Shown: positions 17,326 through 26,680, counted from the stretch's first letter. The stretch is 64,000 nucleotides of DNA from Aggregatibacter actinomycetemcomitans DSM 8324 (GCF_000372365.1 NZ_AQUU01000002.1:111228-175227); one strand, 5' to 3'. Numbers and translations are program-made. Notes: generated by a model not told the origin, from the letters alone.

Positions 17326-19299
17326 ATGTCACGTCAACTGTTTAAAACGGAAAAAATGCATTCTTTGCTGTATCCGATTTTTTTCTTTTGTCTTCTTAAC
17401 CTGATTGTTTTCACCTTATCCCGTCTTGGGCTGTCTTTGTGGCAAATAGAGCGCGTCAACGCCGTCCACGGCTGGGGCGAACTGTTTTTACAAGGCTTAC
17501 GTATGGACATTGTGTCCTTGTGCTACCTGTTCGGTGTGCCGGCACTATTCAGCGTATTGTTCTATCATGACAACACTTTAGGGCGTATCTGGAAAGGCAT
17601 TTTACGCGTCTGGTTAACTGTCGGCAGCGTGTTCATTTTATTTATGGAACTCTCCACGCCCGCCTTCATCAATACCTACGATTACCGCCCGAACCGCCTG
17701 TTCATCGAATATTTGATTTACCCGAAAGAAGTGTTCACCATGCTGATGGAAGGGCATTTAAGTGCGGTCATTTTGAGCCTCGTTTTCACGGTAATTGCTG
17801 CGGTGGTTTATTGGAAGCTTGCCGGTCGCGCGGTGCGAGATATGCAGCCGATGAGTTGGAAATGGCGCCCGTTGGTGGCGTTATTGGTGATTGCCGTTAG
17901 TTTTCTCGGCGCCCGTTCCAGCCTGCAACATCGCGGCATTAACCCGGCGATGGTGGCATTTTCTTCCGACGCCATGGTCAATTCCTTGGTGCTGAATTCG
18001 GGCTATTCCGTGATTTATGCGGCACAGCAATTTAAAGACGAAGGCACGTCTTCCGAATCTTACGGCAAAATGGAAACGGCGGAAATGCTGGACATTATCA
18101 AGAAAAGCGGCAGCCGCCCGGTGGAGGCTTATATTTCCGATGAATTTCCGACGCTGACCCGTAATCAAGCCACTTATCAGGGCAAACCGAAAAATATCGT
18201 GATTATTCTGGAAGAAAGTTTCGGCGCGCAATTTATCGGCACCTTAGGCGGTTTGCCGCTTTCGCCGGCATTTGACAAACTGGCGCAGCAAGGCTGGCTT
18301 TTTGATAATTTATACGCCACCGGCACCCGCTCCGTACGCGGCATTGAAGCGGTGACTGCAGGCTTCACGCCAACACCGGCGCGCGCCGTGGTGAAACTGA
18401 ATAACAGCCAAAACGGCTTTTTCACCTTAGCGCAATTATTAAGCCAACGGGGCTATGACACTTCCTTTATTTACGGCGGAGAAAAACACTTCGACAACAT
18501 GGCGGGCTTTTTCTACGGCAACGGCTTCAAACGCATTATCGACCAAATGGATTATCAAAATCCGACCTTTACCGGCACCTGGAGCGTGAGCGACGAAGAC
18601 CTGTTCACCAAAGCCAACGAGACCTTCACCCAATTACAAAAAGAAGGCAAGCCGTTCTTCAGTCTGGTGTTCAGTTCCAGCAACCATGACCCGTTTGAAT
18701 TTCCAGACGGCAAAATTGAGCTTTACGAACAGCCAAAAGCCACCCGCAACAATGCGGCAAAATACGCCGATTACGCCATCGGGCATTTCTTCAAATTGGC
18801 GAAGGAATCTAATTACTGGAAAGACACCATTTTCTTGGTGATTGCCGACCACGACTCCCGCGTTGCCGGCGCCAGCCTGATGCCGATTAAACATTTCCAC
18901 ATCCCGGCGTTAATTCTGGGCGACGGCATTGCACCGCACCGCGATGACCGTTTGGTCAGCCAATTCGATATGCCGACCACTTTACTTTCCTTGGCGGGCA
19001 TCAGCGGCGATTACCCGATGATCGGCTACGACCTCACTAAACCGAACGACCCGAACCGCGCCATCATGCAGTATGACCAAGTGCAGGCGCTCATGCGCGG
19101 CAACGACGTGGTGCTTCAGTTCCCGAAAGTGGGCGCCAAAACCTACCGCTATGACAAAAGCACTGAAACCTTAACGGAAGAGGAAGTCCCGCCAGCCATG
19201 GTGAAAGAAGCCTTGGCGCACGCGCTGTTAGGCAGTTATTTGTACAAACATCGCTTATACACCACCCCGGAAATCAAACAGACGGAAGGAAAGCGTTAA
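17326..19299 (+). CDS. LTA synthase/sulfatase-family membrane phosphotransferase
   Basis: 657 residues: about five N-terminal membrane helices (to about residue 200), then a periplasmic alkaline-phosphatase-fold domain. Visible active-site landmarks are NIVIILEESFGAQ (metal ligand), ATGTRSVRGIEA (presumed nucleophile Thr), FIYGGEKHFDNM and IADHDSRVAG. It corresponds to the H. influenzae HI1246 type. Relatives transfer phosphoglycerol or phosphoethanolamine to periplasmic glycans or lipid A; the substrate here is unknown. It starts 64 bases after the nitroreductase gene and ends before tandem hairpins. Confidence 0.82.
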   Translation: MSRQLFKTEKMHSLLYPIFFFCLLNLIVFTLSRLGLSLWQIERVNAVHGWGELFLQGLRMDIVSLCYLFGVPALFSVLFYHDNTLGRIWKGILRVWLTVGSVFILFMELSTPAFINTYDYRPNRLFIEYLIYPKEVFTMLMEGHLSAVILSLVFTVIAAVVYWKLAGRAVRDMQPMSWKWRPLVALLVIAVSFLGARSSLQHRGINPAMVAFSSDAMVNSLVLNSGYSVIYAAQQFKDEGTSSESYGKMETAEMLDIIKKSGSRPVEAYISDEFPTLTRNQATYQGKPKNIVIILEESFGAQFIGTLGGLPLSPAFDKLAQQGWLFDNLYATGTRSVRGIEAVTAGFTPTPARAVVKLNNSQNGFFTLAQLLSQRGYDTSFIYGGEKHFDNMAGFFYGNGFKRIIDQMDYQNPTFTGTWSVSDEDLFTKANETFTQLQKEGKPFFSLVFSSSNHDPFEFPDGKIELYEQPKATRNNAAKYADYAIGHFFKLAKESNYWKDTIFLVIADHDSRVAGASLMPIKHFHIPALILGDGIAPHRDDRLVSQFDMPTTLLSLAGISGDYPMIGYDLTKPNDPNRAIMQYDQVQALMRGNDVVLQFPKVGAKTYRYDKSTETLTEEEVPPAMVKEALAHALLGSYLYKHRLYTTPEIKQTEGKR

Positions 19300-19347
19300 T
19301 GTGGAGATAAAAAGTGCGGTCGAAATTCGCGATGGATTTTGAAATTG

Positions 19348-19369
19348 CCGTGGGTAAATTTACCCACGG
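19348..19369. repeat. 22-bp perfect palindrome between convergent genes
   Basis: Arms CCGTGGGTAAA and TTTACCCACGG with no spacer. It lies between the ends of the LTA-synthase-family gene and pgeF. As RNA it could fold only with a tight loop and has no T run, so it may be a protein-binding site or a weak terminator. Confidence 0.6.
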
Positions 19370-19381
19370 TTACGCTTGGTT

Positions 19382-19402
19382 CAGCCCCTTTGGGGCTGTT
19401 TT
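19382..19402 (+). terminator. Terminator after the LTA-synthase-family gene
   Basis: CAGCCCC TTT GGGGCTG forms a strong 7-bp stem with a 3-base loop, followed by TTTTC. It lies about 80 bases past the stop codon at 19299 and faces the convergent pgeF gene. Confidence 0.75.
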
Positions 19403-19468
19403 CAATTTTCTAAGGGAGAATGATTACTTAATCCAGACTAACTCATCACTTGGATCAAAATGAGGATT

Positions 19469-20194
19469 TTATTCCCCAATCCAAATCACCGACGCCATTC
19501 TACCTGTGGCGTTATCCCGTCGATACGAAAAGAATTTATCCGCTTCAAGGTAAGTGCAATGTTTTCCACCACTGATTTGGGTGATGCCGAGGGCGTTGAG
19601 ACGTTGGGTGGCGATTTGGTATAAGTTGCCGAGGAATTTGCCGTTTTCTTTCGGATCGGCGATGAATGCCTGTTTGGCGTTGGGATCCTGCGCCACGAAT
19701 TGATCGATCACCTCCTGCCCCACTTGGAACGCAGTCGGTCCGATTGCCGGTCCTAACCAGGCTAATATTTCATCGGTCGGGCATCGGAATCGGGCGACGG
19801 TTTGTTCTAATATGCCATCACATAATCCGCGCCAACCGGCATGGGCGGCGGCGACTTCCGTGCCGTTTTGATTGGTAAATAATACGGGTAGGCAATCGGC
19901 GGTCATGACTAAACAGACTTGGTTCTGCTGGTCGGTGTAAACCGCGTCGGCATTAAGATCTTCACCCTGATAAGGCAGATTTAATACCTTGGTGCTGTGA
20001 ATTTGGTTTAAGAAAACGGGCATTTGCGGCAGGTGAAACTTTTCCACCAATAAAGTGCGGTTGGTTTTCACGGCGTTTTTATCATCGCCCAAATTGAAGC
20101 TATCATAAGGCGCAAGGCTCACACCGCTGTGGCGTAGGGTGGTGAACGCCCGAATCTGCTGCGGTGCGTTCCAGTTGGGGTTGATTGCGTGCAT
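19469..20194 (-). CDS. pgeF: Purine nucleoside phosphorylase/polyphenol-oxidase-like YfiH (PgeF)
   Basis: 241 residues from MHAINPNWNAPQQIRAFTT; 11 upstream in-frame residues overlap rluD and are not used. Zinc-site motifs of the multicopper-polyphenol-oxidase-like family are present: NQIHSTKV, MTADCLPVLF and AAAHAGWRGLC. Family members have purine nucleoside phosphorylase/adenosine deaminase activity and in E. coli (YfiH/PgeF) help keep the peptidoglycan stem peptide correct. It begins one base after the rluD stop, the conserved rluD-yfiH pair. Confidence 0.92.
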   Translation of the reverse strand: MHAINPNWNAPQQIRAFTTLRHSGVSLAPYDSFNLGDDKNAVKTNRTLLVEKFHLPQMPVFLNQIHSTKVLNLPYQGEDLNADAVYTDQQNQVCLVMTADCLPVLFTNQNGTEVAAAHAGWRGLCDGILEQTVARFRCPTDEILAWLGPAIGPTAFQVGQEVIDQFVAQDPNAKQAFIADPKENGKFLGNLYQIATQRLNALGITQISGGKHCTYLEADKFFSYRRDNATGRMASVIWIGE

Positions 20195-20195
20195 A

Positions 20196-21170
20196 TTAAT
20201 AATCCAGTTCGTCTTTGTGTAACACATAGTCTGCTTTCAGGGCGGTGATTAATTCCACAAAATCCTCCGGCAGCGGCGCATACCATTCCATCATTTCACC
20301 ACTAATCGGGTGTTGTAGGCGTAACATTACGGCGTGCAGCGCTTGGCGTTTGAAGTTGCGTAATACGCTCATCAGCTCCTCACTTGCATTTTTCGGTGGA
20401 CGAGGACGACCGCCGTAAGTTTGATCGCCGAGTAACGGGTGGGCGATATGTGCCATGTGTACGCGAATTTGGTGGGTGCGTCCGGTTTCCAAACGCAGGC
20501 GCAGACGGGTGTAATCGCGGAAGCGCTCCATAATGCGATAGTGGGTCACTGCCGGTTTGCCCATCGGGTGTACCGCCATGTGCGTGCGTTTGGTGGGGTG
20601 GCGCGCCATGGGTTCGTCCACCGTGCCGCCTTTGGTCATGATACCGCAGGCAACCGCTTCATATTCGCGGATGATTTTGCGTTTTTGCAGGTCGCGCACC
20701 AACTGGGTTTGCGCGGGAATGGTTTTCGCCACCACCATTAAGCCGGTGGTGTCTTTGTCTAAACGGTGAACGATGCCGGCGCGCGGCACTTCGGCGATGG
20801 GCGGGTAATGGTATAACAACGCATTCAGCACCGTGCCGCTCGGATTGCCGGCGCCCGGGTGAACCACCAAATCTTTCGGCTTGTTGATAACCAAAATATC
20901 GTCGTCTTCATACACGATATTTAACGGAATATTTTCCGGCTCGAAGCGGGTTTCGTCTTCAATTTCTACGGTAATTTCAATTTGCTCGTCACCGTAAACT
21001 TTACTGCGCGGCACATTTTGCACAACACCGTTAACCAACACCAGATCTTCCTCGATCCAAGTCTTTAAGCGGGAGCGGGAGTAGTCGGGGAACAATTCCG
21101 CCAGGGTTTGGTCTAAACGTTGTCCCATTTGATGCGATTGCACGGTCGCCGATAGAGTAATTTGTGCCAT
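20196..21170 (-). CDS. rluD: 23S rRNA pseudouridine(1911/1915/1917) synthase
   Basis: 324 residues. An N-terminal S4 RNA-binding domain (RLDQTLAELFPDYSRSRLKTWIEEDLVLVNG) precedes the RluA-family catalytic domain with the diagnostic GIVHRLDKDTTGLMVVAKT, whose aspartate is catalytic, and RTHQIRVHMAHI later. It modifies helix 69 of 23S rRNA. Divergent from bamD, with which it shares a 106-base promoter region (bamD is the neighbour in H. influenzae too). Confidence 0.96.
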   Translation of the reverse strand: MAQITLSATVQSHQMGQRLDQTLAELFPDYSRSRLKTWIEEDLVLVNGVVQNVPRSKVYGDEQIEITVEIEDETRFEPENIPLNIVYEDDDILVINKPKDLVVHPGAGNPSGTVLNALLYHYPPIAEVPRAGIVHRLDKDTTGLMVVAKTIPAQTQLVRDLQKRKIIREYEAVACGIMTKGGTVDEPMARHPTKRTHMAVHPMGKPAVTHYRIMERFRDYTRLRLRLETGRTHQIRVHMAHIAHPLLGDQTYGGRPRPPKNASEELMSVLRNFKRQALHAVMLRLQHPISGEMMEWYAPLPEDFVELITALKADYVLHKDELDY

Positions 21171-21276
21171 AAATAAAAAATCCGTTAATCAAGTTTGCTT
21201 ATTTAGCAATGTCCTATACAATGTCGGGCAATTGTAACCCATTTATCATTTTTCGTAAAAATAAGGATTCTATCCA

Positions 21277-22065
21277 ATGCGTAAACTTAAATCCTTTGCA
21301 TTGCTTACTGCCATGGCGTTGGCGGTAACAGCATGTTCAAGTTCAAAACAAGATGTGGAACAAGCCCCTGAGCAAACCTTATATACTACCGGTCAAACCT
21401 ATTTGCAGGATGGCGATTATTCCCAAGCCATTCGTTATTTTAATGCGGTAAGCAACCGCTTCCCGGGCAGTTCCTACGGCGAACAGGTGCAACTGAATTT
21501 AATTTACGCGTACTACAAATCTCAAGATTATAGCGAAACCTTGCTAACCATTGACCGCTTCATTCAACGTTATCCGAACAGCAGTCACTTGGATTACGCC
21601 CTTTACATGGCAGGTTTAACCAATTCCGCCTTGGGCGATAATTTCTTCCAGGATTTCTTCGGCGTGGATCGCGCTACCCGTGAAAATACCTCAATCAAAA
21701 CCGCCTTTGCCAACTTTCAGAATTTAGTTAATCATTTCCCGAACAGCCCTTATACGCCGGACGCGTTGGCGCGTATGACTTACATTAAAGCCAGTCTTGC
21801 CCGTCATGAATTGGAAATTGCCAAGTTCTATTTTAAACGGGATGCCTATGTGGCGACGGCAAATCGCGTGGTGTCGATGTTAAAACTGTATCCGGACACA
21901 CAAGCTACGTTGGACGCATTGCCGCTTATGAAGGAATCTTATGAAAAGATGAACTTGAAGCATTTGGCGGATCAAACGGCGAAGGTAATTGCCGCGAACG
22001 AAGGCAAGAAGTTTGACGAGCCGGAAAAACCGAAAGAGCCGGAACTTCAAGCGCCACAACAATAA
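21277..22065 (+). CDS. bamD: Outer-membrane assembly lipoprotein BamD (ComL)
   Basis: 262 residues. Lipoprotein signal MRKLKSFALLTAMALAVTAC, with the lipidated Cys at position 20. TPR-type helical repeats follow (LYTTGQTYLQDGDYSQAIRYF, YGEQVQLNLIYAYYKSQDY, and others), with a charged proline-rich tail (EPEKPKEPELQAPQQ). BamD is the essential partner of BamA in inserting outer-membrane beta-barrels. It ends at a strong hairpin terminator. Confidence 0.95.
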   Translation: MRKLKSFALLTAMALAVTACSSSKQDVEQAPEQTLYTTGQTYLQDGDYSQAIRYFNAVSNRFPGSSYGEQVQLNLIYAYYKSQDYSETLLTIDRFIQRYPNSSHLDYALYMAGLTNSALGDNFFQDFFGVDRATRENTSIKTAFANFQNLVNHFPNSPYTPDALARMTYIKASLARHELEIAKFYFKRDAYVATANRVVSMLKLYPDTQATLDALPLMKESYEKMNLKHLADQTAKVIAANEGKKFDEPEKPKEPELQAPQQ

Positions 22066-22070
22066 CAAAA

Positions 22071-22102
22071 AACCTCCGAATTTTCGGAGGTTTTGCTTTT
22101 TT
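22071..22102. terminator. Terminator between bamD and ygfA
   Basis: AACCTCCGAA / TTCGGAGGTT is a perfect 10-bp stem with a 2-base spacer, followed by TTGCTTTTTT on the plus strand. On the minus strand it lies just past the ygfA stop and carries A/T flanks, so it may serve both convergent genes. Confidence 0.88.
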
Positions 22103-22676
22103 ATCCCGCCAGAATGTGTTCTAACGGCACATCCCAGCTTTCTACCGGCAACGTTTCTACCTGCTGACATTGATGCGCCAAACCCACGGCGATGAAACGA
22201 TGTTGTCGGTGTTGTAACGTGCGATCATAAAACCCGCCGCCCATGCCGAGGCGATTGCCCTGTTTGTCAAACGCCACCAGCGGGGTGAAAATCATGTCTA
22301 ATTGCGCCAACGGCAGCACATTTTGCACATTCAAATGCGGTTCTAAAATGCCGAATTTATTTTGTTTCATTGGGGTGTCCGGCAAATAGCGCAGAAACAA
22401 TAAATGCCCGCGACAGAACGGATGTAACACCGGTAAATAAACATTTTTGCCTTGCTGCCATAATCGTTCAATGAGCGGTTGGGTGGAAATTTCGCCGTCA
22501 AAGGCAAGATAAAGTCCGATATGTTGCGCATGATGCTGTTCAATGAGCGCTAACGCCTGTTCGGTGATGTTTTTAGCGACTTGTTGCTGTTGAAGTGCGG
22601 TCAGTTTTCTGCGCGTTTTTCGCATTTGCTGACGAAGTTGTTGACGAACTGTGGCGGTTGAAGGATGTGCTTGCAT
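22101..22676 (-). CDS. ygfA: 5-formyltetrahydrofolate cyclo-ligase
   Basis: 191 residues. The family motifs are the N-terminal RQQLRQQMRKTRRKL ATP-contact region, FDGEISTQPLIERLW, and the C-terminal GNRLGMGGGFYDRTL loop that binds ATP and folate. It converts 5-formyl-THF to 5,10-methenyl-THF. It lies directly downstream of the 6S RNA gene, the conserved ssrS-ygfA transcription unit of gammaproteobacteria, so it is probably expressed partly by readthrough from ssrS. Confidence 0.94.
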   Translation of the reverse strand: MQAHPSTATVRQQLRQQMRKTRRKLTALQQQQVAKNITEQALALIEQHHAQHIGLYLAFDGEISTQPLIERLWQQGKNVYLPVLHPFCRGHLLFLRYLPDTPMKQNKFGILEPHLNVQNVLPLAQLDMIFTPLVAFDKQGNRLGMGGGFYDRTLQHRQHRFIAVGLAHQCQQVETLPVESWDVPLEHILAG

Positions 22677-22689
22677 AGGTATTATTTGG

Positions 22690-22876
22690 TAGGAGACCCC
22701 GAGGTGCCGTTGCGGGTGGTCGGTCCTTGAACCCTACGGTTCAAGGGAATTAGTTGAAATCATTTTTAGGCTTCTTAGTCGAGCTAAGCCTGCACACCAA
22801 TGACAGGAAACCAATTCATAAGATTAAAAGTATCGGCTCAGGGACGTAACCCACTGGCGAACACCTCAGGAAATTC
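22690..22876 (-). ncRNA. ssrS: 6S RNA
   Basis: On the minus strand the region reads like E. coli 6S RNA from end to end. The 5' ATTTCCTGAGGTGTTCGCC pairs with the 3' GGCACCTCGGGGTCTCC closing stem. The inner blocks CCCTGAGCCGAT, GTGCAGGCTTAGC, GAAGCCTAAAA and CCTTGAACC-TAGGGTTCAAGG match the conserved bubble-flanking elements. It is placed between zapA and ygfA, as in Haemophilus and E. coli. 6S RNA mimics an open promoter and sequesters sigma-70 RNA polymerase in stationary phase. Ends are approximate by a few bases. Confidence 0.95.
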
Positions 22877-22969
22877 TTTTATTTAATACTACTCGAAATT
22901 ACGTTTAATGACTAGCACAAACTCTTTTTCTCAGAATACTTTTAGTTATCTGAAATCACGGTGAAATTC

Positions 22970-23278
22970 TCAGGAATTGAACTTCGGCGCACCGATATTT
23001 TCGAGAGAATGATCCAGCGGACGCAGGATTTTATTTTTCAATACATCCTCAATTAAATGCGTTTTTTTCTGTTCCTGCATGAGTTCAAAACTTAAATTCA
23101 GGGCAACGATGGAGAGCACTTTATCCACTTGCAGAATGCCGGTGCGTTCTTTCATTTCCGACACGCGCTGATCCAATTCCCGGGCGGCGCTGCGTAATGC
23201 GTCATGTTGTTCTTCCGGGCAATTTAAACGTAACAGCTGCCCTAATACGGAGATTTCAATACTTTTCGTCGATGACAT
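22970..23278 (-). CDS. zapA: Cell division protein ZapA
   Basis: 102 residues from MSSTKSIEISVLGQLLRLNCPEE; a start 18 bases upstream is possible but less family-like. The N-terminal half is the beta/alpha ZapA fold (ISVLGQLLRLNCPEEQHDALRSAARELDQRV), and the C-terminal half is a long coiled coil (VDKVLSIVALNLSFELMQEQ). It bundles FtsZ filaments at the Z ring. Order zapA-ssrS-ygfA is conserved; a UPF0149 gene is divergent. Confidence 0.92.
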   Translation of the reverse strand: MSSTKSIEISVLGQLLRLNCPEEQHDALRSAARELDQRVSEMKERTGILQVDKVLSIVALNLSFELMQEQKKTHLIEDVLKNKILRPLDHSLENIGAPKFNS

Positions 23279-23454
23279 TTTTTGCCCCAAATCCATTAAT
23301 CAAAATTGCGCGTATTATGCCACAGGCGGAAAAGCTTGCCAATTTCTAAACCGGTTGTGAGCGTTCGCAAATTCTCTTGAAAATCCCTGCGGAGTATTGG
23401 TCGCCTTGTGTGAAGAGTGATAAACTAAGGGCAATTTCAACAAGGATAATTTCA

Positions 23455-24003
23455 ATGACAACAATTTTTTATCAACATCTGAATCAACAACTCCGTCAAG
23501 CTTCCATTCCGCTTTCCGCCGCCGAATTACACGGCTTTTTGAGCGGTTTAATTTGTGGCGGTGTTCAGGATCAAAGCTGGCAACCGTTGCTTTACCAATT
23601 CACCAATGATAATCACGCCTATCCCATCGCACTTTTGCAGCAAATTAGCGACATTTATCAGCAAATTCGTCGCCAATTAGCCGACAATGAAAGTTTTGAT
23701 TTTGAGCTTTGCCTGCCGGAAACGGAAAACGTGTTCGAACAGGCAGACGGTTTAGCGGAATGGTCGAACCACTTTTTGCTCGGTTTAGGCTTGGCGCAAC
23801 CGCATTTGGACAAAGAAAAAGGCGACATCGGCGAAGCGGTGGAAGATTTACGCGACATTTGCCAATTAGGCTATGATGATGAAGATGACCCGGAAGAACT
23901 GGCGCAGGCGGTGGAAGAAATCGTGGAGTATGTGCGCACCATCGCCACCTTATTTTTCACCCATTTTAATCAAACTGAAGAAAAACAACCGACTTTACAT
24001 TAA
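23455..24003 (+). CDS. UPF0149 (YgfB/YecA-like) family protein
   Basis: 182 residues from the ATG at 23455; a longer frame begins at 23377 but lacks family character. Characteristic features are [17 protein letters not shown] near the N-terminus, [14 protein letters not shown] in the middle and the acidic [24 protein letters not shown] near the C-terminus. The H. influenzae homologue (HI0817) has a solved all-helical structure but no firm role; E. coli YgfB has been reported to affect stress responses. It is 14 bases upstream of pepP, the standard order. Confidence 0.88.
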   Translation: MTTIFYQHLNQQLRQASIPLSAAELHGFLSGLICGGVQDQSWQPLLYQFTNDNHAYPIALLQQISDIYQQIRRQLADNESFDFELCLPETENVFEQADGLAEWSNHFLLGLGLAQPHLDKEKGDIGEAVEDLRDICQLGYDDEDDPEELAQAVEEIVEYVRTIATLFFTHFNQTEEKQPTLH

Positions 24004-24017
24004 TATAAGGACAAACT

Positions 24018-25319
24018 ATGGATCTCGCGTATATGGCTGCGTTACCGCCGGAAGAATTCGCGCAACGCCGGGCTAAAGTATTTGAGCAAATGCAGGACAA
24101 TTCCCTGTTTTTGGTGTTTTCCGATATTGAGCGTCGTCGCAACGATGGCTGCGATTACCCGTTCCGTCAGGATAGCTATTTCTGGTATTTAACCGGCTTT
24201 AATGAGCCGAATGCCGCTTTATTATTGCGTAAACACCAAGGTGAACAACAAGCGATTATATTTTTACGCCCGTCCGATAAATTGCTGGAAATTTGGAACG
24301 GTCGCCGCCTTGGCATGGAAAATGCGCCGCAGACGCTACTAGTGGATAGTGCTTATGCTATTGAAGACTTTATTTCGCAGTTTAAAAATTTAGCGCAAAA
24401 ACAGACCGCACTCTACTACGCACCGAAGCAACAACCTTGGGGCGATGCGTTGCTGGAGCAAAGTGCGGTGGAATTTTCCGGTGTTTTTAACTGGAAGTAC
24501 ATGCTGGGCGAAATGCGCCTGTTCAAATCGGAAAATGAAATTGCGCTGATGCAACAAGCGGGGCAAATCAGCGCGTTGGCGCACATTAAAGCCATGCAAC
24601 AAACCCGTCCGAACCGTTTGGAATACGAAGTGGAAAGTGACATTTTACACGAATTTAACCGCTTCGGCGCGCGTTATCCGGCTTACAACAGCATTGTTGC
24701 GGGCGGCGAAAATGCCTGCATTTTGCACTATTCGGAAAACAATATGCCGTTGCGCGACGGCGATTTGGTGCTGATTGACGCAGGCTGTGAATTCGCCATG
24801 TACGCGGGGGATATTACCCGCACTTTCCCCGTGAACGGTAAATTCAGCGAGGCGCAAAAAGCCATTTATGACATCGTACTGCAAGCGCAAAAACGCGCCA
24901 TTGAATTGTTGGTGCCCGGCAGCTCCATTGCGAAAGTGAACGAGGAAGTAATTCGCATTAAAACCGAAGGTTTGGTGCGTTTAGGTATTCTGAAAGGCGA
25001 TGTGGATGAATTGATCGAACAAAAAGCCTATCGTGAATTTTATATGCACGGCTTAGGGCATTGGCTCGGCTTGGATGTGCATGATGTGGGCGAATACGGC
25101 GAAAACCGCAGTCGCACGTTGGAACCGGGCATGGTGATTACGGTGGAACCGGGTTTGTATTTATCCAAAGACGCTGATATTCCGGAGCAATACAAAGGCA
25201 TCGGCATTCGCATTGAAGACGACTTACTGATTACCAACTACGGCAACAAAAACCTCACTTCCGCTGCGCCGAAAGAAATTGCCGATATTGAAAAACTGAT
25301 GGCGGACACGTGCGCTTAA
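24018..25319 (+). CDS. pepP: Xaa-Pro aminopeptidase II
   Basis: 433 residues in the pita-bread metallopeptidase fold. Dinuclear metal ligands are visible in DLVLIDAGCEFAMYAGDITRTFPV (two aspartates), MHGLGHWLGLDVHDVGEYG (His), MVITVEPGLYL (Glu) and GIGIRIEDDLLIT (Glu). The N-terminal creatinase-like domain (RRNDGCDYPFRQDSYFWYLTGFNEP) is complete. It removes N-terminal residues ahead of proline in the cytoplasm. It probably forms an operon with the UPF0149 gene; in E. coli ubiH follows, but not here. Confidence 0.95.
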   Translation: MDLAYMAALPPEEFAQRRAKVFEQMQDNSLFLVFSDIERRRNDGCDYPFRQDSYFWYLTGFNEPNAALLLRKHQGEQQAIIFLRPSDKLLEIWNGRRLGMENAPQTLLVDSAYAIEDFISQFKNLAQKQTALYYAPKQQPWGDALLEQSAVEFSGVFNWKYMLGEMRLFKSENEIALMQQAGQISALAHIKAMQQTRPNRLEYEVESDILHEFNRFGARYPAYNSIVAGGENACILHYSENNMPLRDGDLVLIDAGCEFAMYAGDITRTFPVNGKFSEAQKAIYDIVLQAQKRAIELLVPGSSIAKVNEEVIRIKTEGLVRLGILKGDVDELIEQKAYREFYMHGLGHWLGLDVHDVGEYGENRSRTLEPGMVITVEPGLYLSKDADIPEQYKGIGIRIEDDLLITNYGNKNLTSAAPKEIADIEKLMADTCA

Positions 25320-25320
25320 T

Positions 25321-25578
25321 TGAACCAAAATTCAAGTTTTCAGCCCGAATGCGTATTGGTGTTTTTACCTTTAGAACAGGAAATTTCACAATATTAACAA
25401 TCCGGCTTTGGTTTCGGTGAATATCGTTATTTGCGTTATTACGAAGGCAAAGTGGGAGTGGCTAAAATGTTGTTACTGATGCAGGTATTCAGTGGCGATC
25501 ATCGGGCTTGGCTTGTCGGCAACGAATAAAATGGGGCTGCGAAAAGAGCAACTGATTAAACAGGTGTTAGGGCTGTAG
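25321..25578 (+). pseudogene. Degraded coding remnant downstream of pepP
   Basis: No intact frame, but codon-like sequence persists. One frame reads QSGFGFGEYRYLRYYEGK and continues through LLLMQVFSGDH to a stop near 25530, with a TAA interrupting its N-terminal side. A second frame picks up IIGLGLSATNKMGLRKEQL and ends LIKQVLGL at a TAG near 25578. This looks like a short membrane-type protein gene broken by a stop and a frameshift. The family is not recognised. The rest of the gap to 25813 holds an uptake sequence and the rpsP promoter. Confidence 0.4.
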
Positions 25579-25676
25579 AAATGACGCCTTAAAAAACACT
25601 CGGAAAAACAACCGCACTTTTTCCGCATTCATTGCAAAAAATCCTCTTCTCACCGAACCTGAACATGGATTTCAGC

Positions 25677-25704
25677 TTGCTTTTTATGCGAAAAAGAGTA
25701 AAAT
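25677..25704 (+). promoter_or_regulatory. Candidate sigma-70 promoter of the rpsP operon
   Basis: TTGCTT (25677-25682) and TAAAAT (25699-25704) are separated by 16 bases, about 110 bases before the rpsP start. The untranslated leader between them ends in AGAGGAAGG, a strong ribosome-binding site. Confidence 0.5.
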
Positions 25705-25813
25705 CCACAGGCTTTTTGTCTATATATACAGAGAAAAAAGTAAGTTTAACTCTCATTTAACTTTCGATATTTGAGGGTTTTCTTTTTTGTAATCAAATTA
25801 TTAGAGGAAGGTT

Positions 25814-26062
25814 ATGGTAACCATTCGTTTATCTCGTGGCGGAGCTAAAAAACGCCCATTTTACCAAATCGTTGTTGCTGACAGCCGTTCACCGCGTGAC
25901 GGTCGTTTCATTGAGCGCGTTGGTTTCTTCAATCCAATCGCACAAGGTAAAGCAGAACGTGTTCGTATTGATTTAGACCGTGTTAACCACTGGGTTGGAC
26001 AAGGTGCTTCATTATCCGATCGCGTCGCGAGTTTAGTAAAAGAAGTGCAAAAAGCCGCTTAA
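25814..26062 (+). CDS. rpsP: 30S ribosomal protein S16
   Basis: 82 residues, the standard bacterial length, starting [41 protein letters not shown], which is the S16 signature. It is the first gene of the conserved rpsP-rimM-trmD-rplS operon and is preceded by a strong AGAGGAAGG ribosome-binding site. S16 stabilises the 30S body during assembly. Confidence 0.97.
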   Translation: MVTIRLSRGGAKKRPFYQIVVADSRSPRDGRFIERVGFFNPIAQGKAERVRIDLDRVNHWVGQGASLSDRVASLVKEVQKAA

Positions 26063-26087
26063 TTTTACTTTTTAAGAGGTGATGAAG

Positions 26088-26615
26088 ATGCAACAACAAA
26101 GAATCGAAACTGTCGGCAAATTAGGTTCGACTTATGGTATTCGCGGTTGGTTACGCATTTATTCATCCACAGAACAAGCTGAAAGCATTTTTGACTATCA
26201 ACCTTGGTTTTTAAAAATCAAGGGACAATGGCAACCGACAGAACCGGAAAACTGGCGTCATCATAATCACGAACTGATCGTTAAATTAAAAGGCGTGGAT
26301 GATCGTGAAGCGGCACAAATTCTGGCAAATGTGGAAATCGGTGTGGATTTATCGGTATTTCCGCAGTTGAAAGAAGGCGACTACTATTGGCATGATTTAA
26401 TCGGTTGTACGGTGGTGAATCTGGCGGGTTATGCCATGGGAACGGTGACCGAGATGATGGAAACCGGATCCAATGATGTGTTGGTGGTCAAAGCCAACGT
26501 AAAAGATGCTTTCGGAAAACAAGAACGGTTAATTCCGTTTTTGTATGAACAAGTAGTTAAAAGAGTCGATCTCGCCACTAAGACGATTACAGTGGATTGG
26601 GACGCTGGTTTCTAA
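26088..26615 (+). CDS. rimM: Ribosome maturation factor RimM
   Basis: 175 residues starting [26 protein letters not shown]. Three in-frame starts lie within 9 bases (GTG, ATG, ATG); the last is chosen because AGAGG then sits 8 bases upstream. The N-terminal RimM barrel and the C-terminal PRC-like barrel ([13 protein letters not shown]... [25 protein letters not shown]) are both complete. It binds S19 and assists 30S head assembly. Second gene of the operon. Confidence 0.96.
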   Translation: MQQQRIETVGKLGSTYGIRGWLRIYSSTEQAESIFDYQPWFLKIKGQWQPTEPENWRHHNHELIVKLKGVDDREAAQILANVEIGVDLSVFPQLKEGDYYWHDLIGCTVVNLAGYAMGTVTEMMETGSNDVLVVKANVKDAFGKQERLIPFLYEQVVKRVDLATKTITVDWDAGF

Positions 26616-26680
26616 TCTCAGGTATGCCGTAGCGCTTTGCGGTAACATTAACATAAGGCTCAATGAATTAAGGCTAAATT

